This document shows, in pieces, positions 22,995-34,090 of a stretch of 64,000 nt of DNA. The position numbers and the translations under genes were made by a program. How positions within the stretch are numbered: the stretch's first letter is position 1; each line of letters opens with the position of its first letter. The notes below the pieces were generated by a model. It was not told the origin of the DNA. It was given only the letters and a program-made list of their open reading frames with translations, and ran no database searches. Origin of the DNA: Euphorbia lathyris (lineage: Eukaryota > Streptophyta > Magnoliopsida > Malpighiales > Euphorbiaceae). The stretch lies in NCBI RefSeq assembly GCF_963576675.1, contig NC_088916.1, forward strand, positions 89,545,501 to 89,609,500. The letters run 5' to 3'.

Positions 22995-23745
22995 ATGTTG
23001 AATGGAATGATCCCATACAAATATCCACAATTATCAAAAGAAAATTATGATAATTGGTGCATTAGAATGAAGGCTTTGTTGGGTTCCCAAGATGTGTGGG
23101 AAATGGTAGAAACTGGATATCAGCAGCCAGAGAACGAGGAGGAATTGACGAATGCTCAAAAAGCGAAAAGGAAGAAAGACCAACAAGCACTCTCTCTAAT
23201 CCACATGTGTCTGGATGAGAATATGTTCGTGAAAATTTCGACTGCAACAACAGCCAAGGAGGCATGAGAGATTCTCGAAAATTCCTTTAAGGGGAAAGAT
23301 AAAGTAGTCAAGGTGCGTTTGCAAACCTTGAGAAGTGAGTATGAGAAACTCAAGATGAAAGAGTCAGAGAAAATTGATGAGTTCTTTAATAGAACTTTGG
23401 TAATTGTCAATCAGTTGAAGAGAGATTAAAAAATAGAGAAGAACCTGTCGCTCAGGTGTTGCAGGCGAAACTAGATTTGAATGATAAAGAAGAAAAGAAG
23501 CAATTTGAAGGTGGATATGGAAGAGGAAGAGGAAGAGGAAGATCAAGAGGTAGAGGCCGTGGCCGTGGCTGGAATCGTGGATATAATGGAAGAGGTAGAG
23601 GTGGCAGAAATTTCCACAATAATGAAGCCACAAATAATCAGCAATGGAATGCAAGAGGACGTGGTAGAGGCAACAATTTCCAAGGCCGTGAAAATAATTG
23701 GCATGGTCGTGATAATTGCAAGAATTTGGGCATTATGCTGCTGAG
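22995..23745 (+). pseudogene. copia gag, broken
   Basis: The start MLNGMIPYKYPQLSKENYDN with a W-I-MKALLG motif is typical of plant copia Gag (capsid-type helical domain). A TGA at 23265-23267 replaces a conserved tryptophan after the TTAKEA motif. A second in-frame stop follows at about 23427, where the expected middle of the protein is missing. A shifted frame (from about 23456) then encodes an RGRG-rich linker. Only the second half of the CCHC zinc knuckle (FGHYAAEC) remains, in the pol frame. Nucleocapsid function is therefore lost. Confidence 0.9.
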
Positions 23746-26700
23746 TGTAAATCTGAACCTTTTAAAGACGAACAGGCCAATTTTGCCGAGGAGGAAGATG
23801 AAGAATCAACTTTGTTACTGACATGTAGCAAAGATGAAGCAAGGAGCAAGGAGTCTTGGTATCTAGACTCGGGAGCAAGCAATCATATGACGGGAAATAA
23901 AGAACTTTTTTATAAGCTTGATGAATCTAAGAAAGGAAGTATTTCTTTCGGTGACAAAACAAAAGTTCCAGTTGTGGAAAGTGGTGACATTCTTATCAAA
24001 CTGAAGAATGGAGATCATCAATTTATTTCTCATGTTTATTATGTTCCAGCTTTGAAATCCAATATTTTGAGTATTGGACAACTTTTGGAGAAAGGTTATG
24101 AAGTGGAGATGAACAGGAATGGGCTGGTTATGAAAGATGGAAAGAAAAAAATGATTGCAAAAGTTCCTATGTCTGCAAACAAGATGTTCAAATTAAAAAT
24201 CAGCAGTGATCGTCCTATGTGTTTGAAAGCCTCATCAGATTCTGCATGGCTGTGGCATCTCAGAATGGGTCATTTGAATTTTGGTGGACTGGAGCAAATG
24301 TGCAAGCAACAAATGGTGCATGGATTACCTTCCATAAATCACCCCAATCAGATTTGTGAAGGATGTATGTACGGGAAGCAATCCAGAAGGAGTTTTCCAA
24401 AGGAGTCTTTGTCAAGCACATCAAAGCCACTTGAATTGGTTCATGCAGATATTTGTGGTCCCATTAATCCGAGTTCACATGGAGGAAGCCAGTATTTCTT
24501 ATTATTTATTGATGATTATACTCGGAAAAACATGGGTTTATTTTTTGAAGGCAAAATCTGAAGCATTTGAAGTGTTTAAAAAATTTAAAGCACTAGTTGA
24601 GAATGAAAGCGGCTTGAAGATCCGATCATTGCGAACTGATCGAGGAGGAGAATTCACATCTGAGAAATTCAATCAGTTCTGTGATTATAATGGTGTTCGT
24701 CGATTGCTTACTGTTCCAAGATCTCCTCAACAAAATGGTGTCGTGGAACAGAAAAATAGAACCATTCTTAACATGACAAGAAGCATGATGAAATGCAAAG
24801 GTATGCCAAAAGAATTTTGGGCAGAAGTAGTAACATGTGCAGTCTATTTAAATAATAGAAGTCCTTCAAAGAAGCTTTTACGAAAGACCCCTAATGAAGC
24901 ATGGTGTGGAAAGAAACCAAATATTTCTCATGTAAAGGTATTTGGTTGTCTTGGTTATGTTCATGTTGCTGACGAATTGAGAAGCAAATTGGATGATAAA
25001 AGTGAGAAGATGGTGTTTATTGGCTATGCAAAAAATTCCAAAGGTTATAAATTTTATAATCCTCGGAATGGAAAAGTTGTGATAAGTAGAGATGCAGAAT
25101 TTCAAGAAGAAAGCTCTTGGAATTGGAAGATTCCAGAAGATGAAAATTATGATTTTCTTCCTGTATATGATGATGATTTTGCAGGTCAAAATGAAGATGT
25201 AATTATCACACCACCAAACTCACCTTCCACATCTCAGACAAATGTGACAGACTCATCCCCAGAAAGTTCATCAGAGAGGCAGCCTCGAATGAGAAGCTTG
25301 AGTGAGATTTATGCAGAAACTGAAGAAGTAGATAACGCTACTTTATTCTGTTTGTTTGTTGATACAGAACCTGTACAATTTGAAGAAGTTGTTCAAGAAA
25401 AGAAATGGAGACAAGCAATGGATGAAGAAATAAATTCCATAAAGAAGAATGACACTTGGGAATTGGCAACACTGCCAAAGGGAAAAAAAAGCTGTAGCAG
25501 TGAAGTGGATTTTCAAAATAAAGAAAAATGCCAAAGGAAAAGTGGAGAAGTATAAAGCTCGCCTTGTTGCAAAAGGTTTTTCTCAAAAGGCCGGAATTGA
25601 TTATAAAGAAGTTTTTGCTCCGGTGGCTCGAATTGAGACAATTCGATTAGTTATTTCTTTGGCAGCTCAACAAGGATGGAAAATTCACCAAATGGATGTC
25701 AAATCAGCATTCTTAAATGGAACTCTTGAAGAAGAAGCTTATGTCAATCAACCATTGGGTTATACTGTGAAAGGGCAAGAAGAGAAGGTGTTGAAGTTAA
25801 AAAAGGCTTTGTATGGCCTTAAACAAGCTCCAAGGGCTTGGTATTCTTGCATCGATGACTATTTCCAGAAGAATGGCTTCACAAGATGTCCATATGAGCA
25901 TGCTTTGTATATCAAGGAGAATGAGGATGGAAAAATAATGTATGTATGCTTGTATGTTGATGATTTAATTTTCACAGGATCTGATCAAAAGATGATTGAA
26001 GAATTTAAGAAGTTGATGACAAATAATTATGAGATGACGGATTTGGGGCTGATGTCATATTATTTGGGCATTGAAGTTAAGCAAAGTGATGAAGGTGTCT
26101 TTTTGTCTCAGAAGTCATATGCAGAAGCTATTTTAAAAGAATTCAAGATGGATAAATGCAATTCAGCTTCTACGCCAGTGGATTGTCGAAATAAGTTGTC
26201 AAAGCATGATGATGAAGAAAAGGTGAATCCAACTTTGTTTAGAAGGTTGGTTGGAAGGCTGAGATTTTTGACATGTACAAGGCCAGATATCTTATATGGA
26301 GTTGGACTCATTAGTCGTTACATGGAGGTTCCAACTTTAACTCATATGGAGGCAGCAAAACGAATACTTCGATACATCAAAGGTACACTGGATTATGGTT
26401 TATTTTACTCTTCCCAGAACAATTTCAGATTGTATGGATTCAGTGATAGTGATTGGGGAGGAGATGTTGATGATAGAAAAAGCACAACTGGTTTTGTGTT
26501 TTTTATGGGAACAGCTGTTTTTGCTTGGAGTTCTAAAAAACAAGCAATTGTTACACTTTCAACATGTGAAGCAGAGTATGTTGCAGCAGCTTCTTGTGTT
26601 TGTCATGCAATATGGTTGAGACGGATGTTAAAAAGTTTGAAGTTTGCTCTTGATGGAGCAACTGATGTTTTTGTTGATAATAAGTCAGCTATTGCGTTGG

Positions 26701-26897
26701 CTAAAAATCCGATCTTTCATGATAGAAGCAAACACATTGACACCAAGTATCACTTTATTAGAGAATGCATTGGAAGGAAAGAAATTCAACTCAAGCATGT
26801 ATCATCCAAAGATCAAGTTGCTGATATTTTTACTAAAGCTTTGAAGTTGGAAGATTTCAGCAGATTGAGAGCTGTTCTTGGTGTTACTAAGGGATAA
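23716..26897 (+). pseudogene. copia pol, interrupted by two +1 frameshifts
   Basis: The order is protease (DSGAS near 23864), integrase with its HHCC zinc finger (from about 24250) and D-D-E catalytic core (near 24446, 24635, 24741), reverse transcriptase (YVDDLIF near 25955), and RNase H (SDSDW near 26441, CEAEY near 26564, DNKSAI near 26672). The frame changes at an A-run at 24526-24530, just after the IDDYTRK motif, and again at an eight-A run at 25483-25490 before the reverse transcriptase core. Each fits one additional A. Otherwise all catalytic residues are present, so the damage is recent or is a sequencing artefact. Confidence 0.93.
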
Positions 26898-26917
26898 ATT
26901 ATAAGTTTAAGGGGGTG

Positions 26918-27199
26918 TGTTGAAATAATGAACTTATAATTAATAGTCTTTAATTTGATTCAGTGGATTATCCAAGAGTCATTTCTGTATCTGTATTTAT
27001 AGAGTGTCCAAGAGTCATTTATGTACCTGTGTCTGTATCTGTATTTATAGTGAGTTAATGTGGTTTACTAAGAGTCATGTTTGTAATCTATAAATACCTA
27101 TCAATACAAAGTAGTAAGGCAAGAGAATCAGAAGAGAATTTCTTCCAGCAATTATACTCTTCCTCTGTACCTCTGAAAGTTTATTTATTTGATCCAACA
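26918..27199 (+). repeat. 3' LTR of the copia element
   Basis: It begins TGTTGAAATAATG after a purine run (AAGGGGGTG) and ends GATCCAACA, followed by the TTCAC target duplication. It matches the 5' LTR in length (282 bp). Confidence 0.95.
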
Positions 27200-27204
27200 T
27201 TCAC

Positions 27205-27640
27205 GACAATGTGAAAGCAAAGGTTGAACCGAAGAAAGATTGAGGCTTTCCCGTTCGGTTAAAACTAGGGAAGAATAAGGCTTTTTCCAGTTGAGTTAAA
27301 CTAGAGAAGGAGAAGAGGAAAAATCAGAAAGGAAATAGTTAAAGGTCGCCGACATTGAATGAATCAGAGGCAGTTGCAACGTCAAGTACTGTGTCCAAAT
27401 CTGAAGATGAGGAAGGATGATTCGTGTCTCTGAGAGAACTAGCATCTGGGTAATTGAGGTTTTCTTTTCGTGTTGTTTTTGCCTTAACATGCTTCTGTTA
27501 TTTTGGGTCTAAGTTGATAATTCGGATGCTAATATGTTGTTCCAATTTTTTTTAGGAAGTAGGAAGTATAGCATAATCTGTTACATTCCTGGTTAGATGA
27601 TTAGCATTGAATTGTCTTTTACTATGTAGTGTAAGAATTG
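27205..27640 (+). pseudogene. Possible captured exon-intron fragment in the Mutator-like element
   Basis: A frame from about 27352 reads TLNESEAVATSSTVSKSEDE and, after one TGA, FVSLRELASG. It runs up to a GTAATTGAGG that could be a 5' splice site. A T-rich tract ending TTTTTTTTAG|GAAG near 27555 could be the 3' site. This is the look of a host gene fragment taken up by a Pack-MULE. The parent gene was not recognised. Confidence 0.35.
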
Positions 27641-28174
27641 AAAAGCAGAGATTCACAATTCAGATCTTTAGTAGAGAGAACTTACGCCTTTAGGAGAGAG
27701 AGAGAGGAGAGAGAGCAGATAAGAGATATAAGCAAGGAGAGAGAGATCAGTGGGAGAGGATGGATTTGAAAAAAATAAAATTTAGAGAGAGAAAATGTGA
27801 AAAAATTAGAAAGATAGAATTAGTAAATTCTTTTTATTAAGGGTATAAAAGTAATTTAATAATATGTAGGGACCACTTTTAATTTATAAGGGTTGAAAAT
27901 TGATGAGGTGTCACGTTGACTAAGTGGTTAACAGGGTTGACCGGTCATTTTTACCTGTTGTACACTTTAGTGGGAGGTCACTAAAAGGTTGTACACTTTA
28001 GTGTGCAAAATTGAAGGTTGTACACCAAAGTGTGAAAATGGGTAAAAGTTGTACACTACGTATGTAATTTACCCACAAATAATCCGGTTCCAAGTGTATT
28101 CCTATATAGAGGTTTTACTGTATATCTTAAATTGTCTCATATATGAGGTTAGATTTTTTACATATGTCCATTTT

Positions 28175-28260
28175 GTTAAAGAATCGATTGAACTAAAAGT
28201 TTAAGCCGATAGTTAAGGTTCAATAATAGCTTTTATATTAATTTCTCACATTTGTTTTTT
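28175..28260. repeat. Partial SINE-like repeat
   Basis: GATTGAACTAAAAGTTTAAG and a CGATAGT phrase match the downstream part of the 18.7-kb SINE-like copy. The tRNA-like part is absent. Confidence 0.4.
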
Positions 28261-28926
28261 GGCCTAATGCTTCCATAGCCCCCTTAACTTATCTAAATTG
28301 ATCAATTTACCCCCTCAACTCATCGAATGTCCTATTTACCCCCTTAACTCCATAAAAGTTGTATTTCTCACCCCCTCAACTTGTCCATTTATCCCCCCAA
28401 CTCATAGAATGTTCTATTTACCCCCTTAACTCCATAAAAGTGGTATTTTTCACCCCTTTTAATTCGTTATCGAAGCCTAAATTGATAAGTTTTATTAAAC
28501 GTTAAACTTATATTTATGCTATTTTGTAAGTGGAACCTAAATTGATACTTCCCCAAAAATCATAGGCCTATTTTAGTACATTATCCCTACATATAATGTA
28601 TTTAACTTGTTTATATTAATGTTCTTGTTATTTGTATTTTTTATTCATTCTTTCTCTTTTCAACTTTTTTTACTACTATAAAGGGATAAAAAAATACCAT
28701 TTTTATGGAGTTAAGAGGGTAAATAGGATCATAAGTGGTGAGAAATACCACTTTTATGGAGTTACGGGGTAAATAGGATATTCGATGAGTTGAGAAGGGG
28801 TAAAATGACAAATTTGGACAAGTTAAGGGGTGAGAAATACCATTTTTATGGAGTTAAAGGGGGTAAATAGGACAATCGATGAGTTGTTGGGGTAAAATGA
28901 CCAATTTGGACAAGTTAAGGAGGCTT
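28261..28926. mobile_element. Mutator-like MITE, GGCCTAATGCTTCC family, right end lost
   Basis: It begins GGCCTAATGCTTCCATAGCC and follows the copy at 14806-15456 almost phrase by phrase, up to GGACAAGTTAAGGAGGCT. The terminal inverted end is then missing. It is non-coding. Confidence 0.8.
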
Positions 28927-29290
28927 TTCTTTCAACTCCAAATAATAGCTGTACTGTTAATTATAAATTATAAGACTAATGTAATAAAAATTATGTTTCA
29001 TGATCACATAATCGGTTTTGTAATCTGATGGGGAAGGATCAATTTATGAGAAATTAAAGGACCTTGTTAATATATTCTTGCATGTGAACTGCAAGATATT
29101 CTCATTTGAATATATAGCATGAGTTTGATATCTTCTTATCCAGCTAATTTTCTATTAGATATATACTATTTTAGAGATTTTCTTCTTGAAAGTTAAGAAA
29201 TAGGGATAAGGTGTAAAAATACCCTAACGTTTACATCTAGGAGCAATTTTAACTCTAACGTTTAAAATGTTGCAATTTTACTCTTAATGT

Positions 29291-29799
29291 TGTTAGACAA
29301 ACGATTACGTCTGCCTTAAAATTGTTAGATGTGATTAATCAAAAAAACAAAACGAACACAGAAAAATATATAAACAGTAAAACTGGAAATTAAAAGGAAA
29401 GAGATAGACAAATCTGAGACCTGTATTAGCAGTTTCCTTAAGACAGATGTCGTCGCTATTGACGATCGTCTCCCAGGATACAACAGATTACGCAAGTGAA
29501 CTCAAACCGTGTGTAGCCTAGTTATCACCGGAGTAGGAAAACAAGACATTATGAACAGACAGAGAGCAGGAAAATTTCCAGAGAATATTTTCTCTAACCG
29601 TATATGAATTTGACAATCCATTCTATATAAATAGAACTTGAAAAGATATGTTTTTTCACGAACGAACATGACTGTACACGGACAGACACGACTGTTCACG
29701 TACGAACACAACTGTACACAATGGACACGACTGTTCATGAAAGGAGGTATTTGCTGGTATATAAATTAATATAATAATTTTATTCAAAATTTTCCAACA
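29291..29799 (+). mobile_element. Solo LTR, copy 1
   Basis: The 509-bp unit begins TGTTAGACAAACGATTACG, ends TTTTCCAACA, and is flanked by the 5-bp duplication AATGT (29286-29290 and 29800-29804). A TATATAAATAG promoter motif lies near 29623, followed by an array of ACGACTGTTCACG-type repeats. No internal retroelement sequence adjoins, so it is the product of LTR-LTR recombination. Confidence 0.92.
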
Positions 29800-30029
29800 A
29801 ATGTTGACAACCAATAGCAATATTACTCATAACGTTGATAAATTAGGTTAATTGTAGAAATTATTTATCAAATTATATATCTTGTTAGGCCTGAGGGGTG
29901 TATACAAAGGGGGCCCGAGGGGAGCCGGCCCCCTCCGGCCGCCAAAACCACCATGATAAATTGGGTTAATTGTAGAAATTATTCAGTAAATTATATATCT
30001 TCTCGGTCATGAATCTTGTCATCTACAGT

Positions 30030-30633
30030 CAGGGATGTATATAAGGGGGACCCGGGCTCCTCCGGCCACCAGAACCACCATGACCAATGGTAGTTCCGGC
30101 CCTCCTGTTTCCATAAAATTTAAGAATTAGGATGCTAAATTGGTGATTTGATTAAACTTTGATTAGGTATTTGATTTGAGCATTTCACCTAAAACTTTGA
30201 TTGAGTATTTGATAAAATTGGCCTGATCAGGGGCGGTTCCGAGCCCCATGTCTCCAAGAAATATTAATGGCGTGCTGGTTTAGTATCTTCAAGATGGCCC
30301 GAGAAGTGTTAGGCCCTACCTAAATCTAAACTTCTATTTTTTTTTACTACGAGGCCCACCTAAATCCAAATTTCGAATTTTTTTTGGCTTGTTAGGTCTT
30401 TTCAAATCCAAACTTCTAAAAAAAATTGCCTATTAGACGCTCCCTAAATCCAAGTTTTTTTTAACACAATTTTCTTTTTACATGTTGAGAATTTTAGACA
30501 CAATCTAGCTTAATTTTGAGAAGTTTTACATTGATACTTAAAAAAAATTGAGCAAATTCGATTTAGAAAAAAAAAATTACGCATGCACATGCAAAATCGG
30601 CCCCCCAACAGATCAATAATGTATTCGCCACTG
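30030..30633. mobile_element. hAT-type non-autonomous element
   Basis: It begins CAGGGATGTATATAAGGGGG and ends ATTCGCCACTG, with a perfect 8-bp target duplication TCTACAGT at 30022-30029 and 30634-30641. The interrupted element resumes exactly after the duplication. The TIRs are very short (CAG...CTG). It is non-coding. Confidence 0.85.
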
Positions 30634-30839
30634 TCTACAGTTCACATGTGCGTCATTTTATTACTCATTAGTAACCTATCAGAAACATATGATAAAATGT
30701 GAAATTAAAAAACATTAAAAAAATATATTGTATTTTGTACGAGTTGATCAAAAACATTCAAATATTTCACCGGATTTAAATATTAATCTTTAATTTTATT
30801 ATAAAATCACAAAAAAATATAAATTCTTTTAGAATCAAC

Positions 30840-31425
30840 TTACGTGCAATTGGTGCAGAATAAGAAACAAAATATATATTTTATAAGAATGTCTAAAATT
30901 GACTCAACTTACCAACATTAGGGGTAAAATTGATTTTGGCTACCAATGTTGGGGTAAAATTGCATAATTTTATATGTTAGGGGTAAAATTGCTCCTAGCT
31001 CTAAACGTTATGGGCATTTTTGCACCTTATCCTTTACGTGCAATTGGTGTAGAATAAGGAACAAAATATATGTGTTCTATAATAATATCTAAAATTGACT
31101 CAACTTGCCAATATTATGGGTAAAATTGATCTTGGCTACCAACGCTAGTGATAAAATTGCATAATTTTATACGTTATGGGTAAAATTGCTCCTAGGTGTA
31201 AACATTATGGGTATTTTTGCACTTTATTACTTACGTACAATTGGTGCATGATAAGAAACAAAATATATGTGTTTTATAATAATGTCTAAAATTGACTCAA
31301 CTTGCCAACATTATGGGTAAAATTGATATTGGCTACCAACGTTAGGGGTAAAATTGCACAATTTTAGACGTTAAGTTAAAATTGCTCCTAGATGTAAATG
31401 TTAGAGGTATTTTTACATCTTATCC
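30840..31425. repeat. Three tandem copies of a 195-bp segment
   Basis: Units begin near 30840, 31034 and 31231, each with TTACGTGCAATTGGTG or a close variant. Each ends with the terminal GTATTTTTGCACCTTAT motif of the host element. The spacing is 194 and 197 bp. The terminal inverted repeat of the element has thus been triplicated. Confidence 0.92.
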
Positions 31426-31435
31426 TTAAGAAATA

Positions 31436-32306
31436 GGCAAGTATGATTTTTTAGGATAAAGTAGGTTAACAAAATCATAATCAAAACAAGAGGGGTAAAG
31501 ATTAGTAAAAATGAAGGGTAAGGTGAAAAAAAATATTTATGGTTTGTCGGTTTGTAAATGCAGTCATGTGGATTAAAGCTTATAAATATGAAGTTGTGGT
31601 TTGTAAAGTTTACAATTAAATGATATGTATGTCAATTTTTAGATCAAACAGTATTTGTTATTTAGTTAATTTATAAACCTATGTCTGTATATGGGAAAAT
31701 TGATAAAGTCGGTCTTTTTAATTGCTCCAAATAGCTCCTTTTCAGAGTGGTAACGTGTAATGTCACGACAAGATGATCTCAAGCTCCCTACTATTTGGGC
31801 TTATTCCTGCAAAATAAAGAAGGTGTCGGCTATCCGATGTAAGCACTGTAATATTTAAGTTAGTTTTATGTCTTAGATAAAGAGAAGAGAAAAGAAGGGG
31901 GCTATAGTTTTTCGGGATACCCGAAAGATTCCCTAATTATAGGTTGTTTTATCTTATGTAAGAGTTTTGAGGTGTCACGTTTCCATTGGGACAACGCGAT
32001 CCTCTAATGGGATATGTTCACGTGTGAAGTTCATCCATCATTGTGATCACACTATTCGGAATACATGTCGAACGAACTACTATTTTCATGGTCATTAAAA
32101 GTCGGCTATCTGTTCATATACGGGGATCTCGACCTGCTATAGAACCATACAATCTTGATTCATTTGGCGTTTGTGTGTCCAACTCTCTATAAGATGGCTT
32201 TAGACTCTCGATCAGGAGTTGATGACATGTTTCTAGTGGAATGTTTATCTTCTTGTTATCAAAAGCCTCCCTTAGTATGGGGGAAAATGTCATTTAAGGT
32301 TATGAG
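31436..32306. other. Intergenic; unidentified, possibly LTR-like
   Basis: The stretch 31508-31640 is related to the GTGGTTTG... TIR element at 39240-39774. The remainder has no recognisable protein. A purine run (TATGGGGGAAAATG) near 32277 could be an old polypurine tract. Confidence 0.3.
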
Positions 32307-32814
32307 TGTTAGACAAACAATTATATCTGTCTTAAAATTGTTGGATGTGATTAACCAAAAAACAAAACGAACTCAGAAAATAATATGAACAATAAAGTTA
32401 GAAATTAAAAGGAAAGAGTTAGACAAATCTGAGGCATGTATTAGCAGTTTCCTTAAGACAGATGTCGTCACTATTGACGATCGTCTCCCAGAATACAACA
32501 GATTACGCAAGCGAACTCAAACCGTGTGTGGTCTAGTTATCACCGGAATAGGAAAAGAAGAACATTATGAACAGACAGAGAACATGAAAAATTTCAGAGA
32601 ATATTTTCTCTAACATTCTGTGAATTTGACAATCCATTCTATATAAATAGAACTTGAAAGGATATGTCTTTTCACGAATGAATACGACTGTACACGGACA
32701 GACACGACTGTTTATGTACGAATACGACTGTTCACGACGGACATGACTGTTCATGAAAGGAGGTGTTTGTTGGTATTAAAATTAATATATAATTTTATTC
32801 AAATTTTTCCAACA
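32307..32814 (+). mobile_element. Solo LTR, copy 2
   Basis: The 508-bp unit (TGTTAGACAAACAATTA to TTTTTCCAACA) is flanked by a perfect duplication ATGAG at 32302-32306 and 32815-32819. It is a close sister of the copy at 29291 in the same orientation, with the same TATATAAATAG promoter motif and ACGACTGT repeats. Confidence 0.93.
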
Positions 32815-32819
32815 ATGAG

Positions 32820-33663
32820 AAAACTCTTCGACTTTGGTACCCTATCCATTCATAATCTCGATTCTGCAAAAGTGTGATAAGGGTTAGGCATAGATGAAAA
32901 GAAAACCAAGAGTCCTTTCTTCGTTACTCCTTTTTACTTTTCAAATTTTCTTCTCCCGTAAAGATTAAGGTTGTAAACAACACTATGTTTGTCGGTCGGA
33001 TTAGACCCTTTAAGATTAATTGGACTTTTATTTTTTTATTTTTTAATAAATAAATTGTATATAAGTACAAGTAAAATATGAATTATATTATATAAAAATA
33101 ATAATAATAGAAAATGATTAAGATAGAAAAACATATATATTATTAATATTTATTACATTAATCTCCTTATAAAAATGCACCAGCAAAAACATTAATAATA
33201 AAATATGTCAACAAAATAATATTATTGTCCTTAAAAATATTTGATAGGCTTAATTGTTTTCTTTTAGTTTTAGGTTATTTATTGTTTTATTAGAAATTGA
33301 AAAAATTTATATAAAATTCAAGTGTCAATTTTTTTTTAAAAGACCACCGGGGACTGTCTAGATTCACCTAGGTGGCCAAAAATCGATAAACTAATTTACA
33401 TCTTTTGATTTGAGAAAATTGAAACGGTGTTGTAAAAATCCCTGCTAGGTCGATTTTTAAAACACTAATAATGAGGATTATGTATCCCTCTTTTCCTTCA
33501 CACTTTTCATATTCCCGTATGCACTTTTCCCTATAAGTTTTCTTCTCCATTTGGAATTCAGACCAAATCTTTGAACTTCTCATCGATAAGTTTTTCTCTC
33601 CACGCATTTTTGTTTTTGCTTTTCGTGTATGCTTTTATTTCATTCTTTCAAACAAATCCTTTA
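32820..33663. other. Intergenic; AT-rich, no gene
   Basis: The first 250 bp and the TTA-rich middle show nothing recognisable. From about 33480 the plus strand becomes pyrimidine-rich and resembles a leader for the short frame at 33664. Confidence 0.35.
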
Positions 33664-33711
33664 GATGGATCCTTCTGGGGAAAATTCCCTTGTCATTTCC
33701 AATGCTAGCGA
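33664..33711 (+). pseudogene. Short N-terminal coding remnant
   Basis: ATG at 33664 opens MDPSGENSLVISNASE, after a pyrimidine-rich leader-like stretch, and then runs straight into a truncated TIR element. It may be the start of a gene or gag interrupted by insertion. No family can be named. Confidence 0.25.
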
Positions 33712-33715
33712 GTTT

Positions 33716-34075
33716 TTTTTTATGAGGTGCAAACAGACCCCTAACGTTTACATTAGCAATTTTATCCATAACATTGGCAGTCAATAGCAATATTACCCCT
33801 AACGTTGATAACTTGGATCAATTTGATAAATAATTCATCAAACTGTCTTCTCAGTCATGAATATTATCATCTACACTTCATATGTGCGTCATCACTAATT
33901 AGTAACAGATCACAAACATATGATTAGATTTGTAAAATAAAATTAAAAAATATATTGTATTTTGTACGAGTTGGACAAAAAAATTAAATATTTCACCGAA
34001 TTTAAAAGTATTAGTTTCTAATTCTATTATTAAATCACAAAAAAAATATCCACCTTAAAATATTAATTTTGTTCA
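33716..34075. mobile_element. Truncated AAGGTGTAAAAATACC family element
   Basis: The phrases CCCCTAACGTTTACATTAGC, GTCAATAGCAATATTACCCC, CATATGTGCGTCATCAC and GTATTTTGTACGAGTTGGAC follow the interior of 29203-31425 in order. Its right end is missing. Confidence 0.65.
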
Positions 34076-34090
34076 TTGCATAAATTCATA

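Larger units (their letters stand above)
22680..27199 (+). mobile_element. Ty1/copia retrotransposon, young but disabled
   Basis: The 4520-bp element has two 282-bp LTRs that differ at only two positions by eye. It has TG...CA ends, the 5-bp target duplication TTCAC (22675-22679 and 27200-27204), a primer-binding site for initiator tRNA-Met, a polypurine tract at about 26902-26917, and gag-pol in copia order (protease, integrase, reverse transcriptase, RNase H). Gag and pol carry stops and frameshifts, so this copy cannot act alone. The lineage was not assigned. Confidence 0.96.
21929..28074. mobile_element. Mutator-like element, middle shell of the nest; possible Pack-MULE
   Basis: The left end GGGTAAATTACATATGTGG mirrors GTATGTAATTTACCC on the right. 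A perfect 10-bp target duplication ACAAATAATC lies at 21919-21928 and 28075-28084. The TIRs extend about 150 bp with GTACAACCTT and CACTTTGGT phrases. Without the inserted copia element it is about 1.6 kb. Its interior has features of captured gene sequence (see 22440-22674 and 27205-27640) but no transposase. Confidence 0.87.
21792..28120. mobile_element. Emigrant/pogo-type MITE, outer shell of a nest
   Basis: The left end CAGTAAAACCTCTATATAGG mirrors CCTATATAGAGGTTTTACTG on the right, with TA on both sides (21790-21791 and 28121-28122). This is the TIR and TSD of Emigrant, the pogo-like (Tc1/mariner) MITE described in Arabidopsis. Its own sequence is only about 21792-21928 and 28085-28120; the rest is the Mutator-like element and the copia element. 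Related copies are at 34503-35022 and 43048-43743. Confidence 0.88.
29203..31425. mobile_element. Composite TIR element, AAGGTGTAAAAATACC family
   Basis: The left end GGGATAAGGTGTAAAAATAC mirrors GTATTTTTACATCTTATCC on the right. A perfect 10-bp target duplication TTAAGAAATA lies at 29193-29202 and 31426-31435. Inside are a solo LTR (29291-29799), a hAT element (30030-30633), a local duplication around 29850-29990, and a triplicated right-end segment (30840-31425). It has no coding capacity. It is probably Mutator-related, by TSD length. Confidence 0.85.

Noticed and set aside
23481..23744. Glu-rich frame overlapping copia gag
   Set aside because: It is a shadow of the RGRG-rich Gag linker in another frame.
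29502..32754. Minus-strand frames in the two solo LTRs (29502-29738 and 32533-32754)
   Set aside because: They read the ACGACTGT repeat array on the reverse strand; they are LTR shadows.
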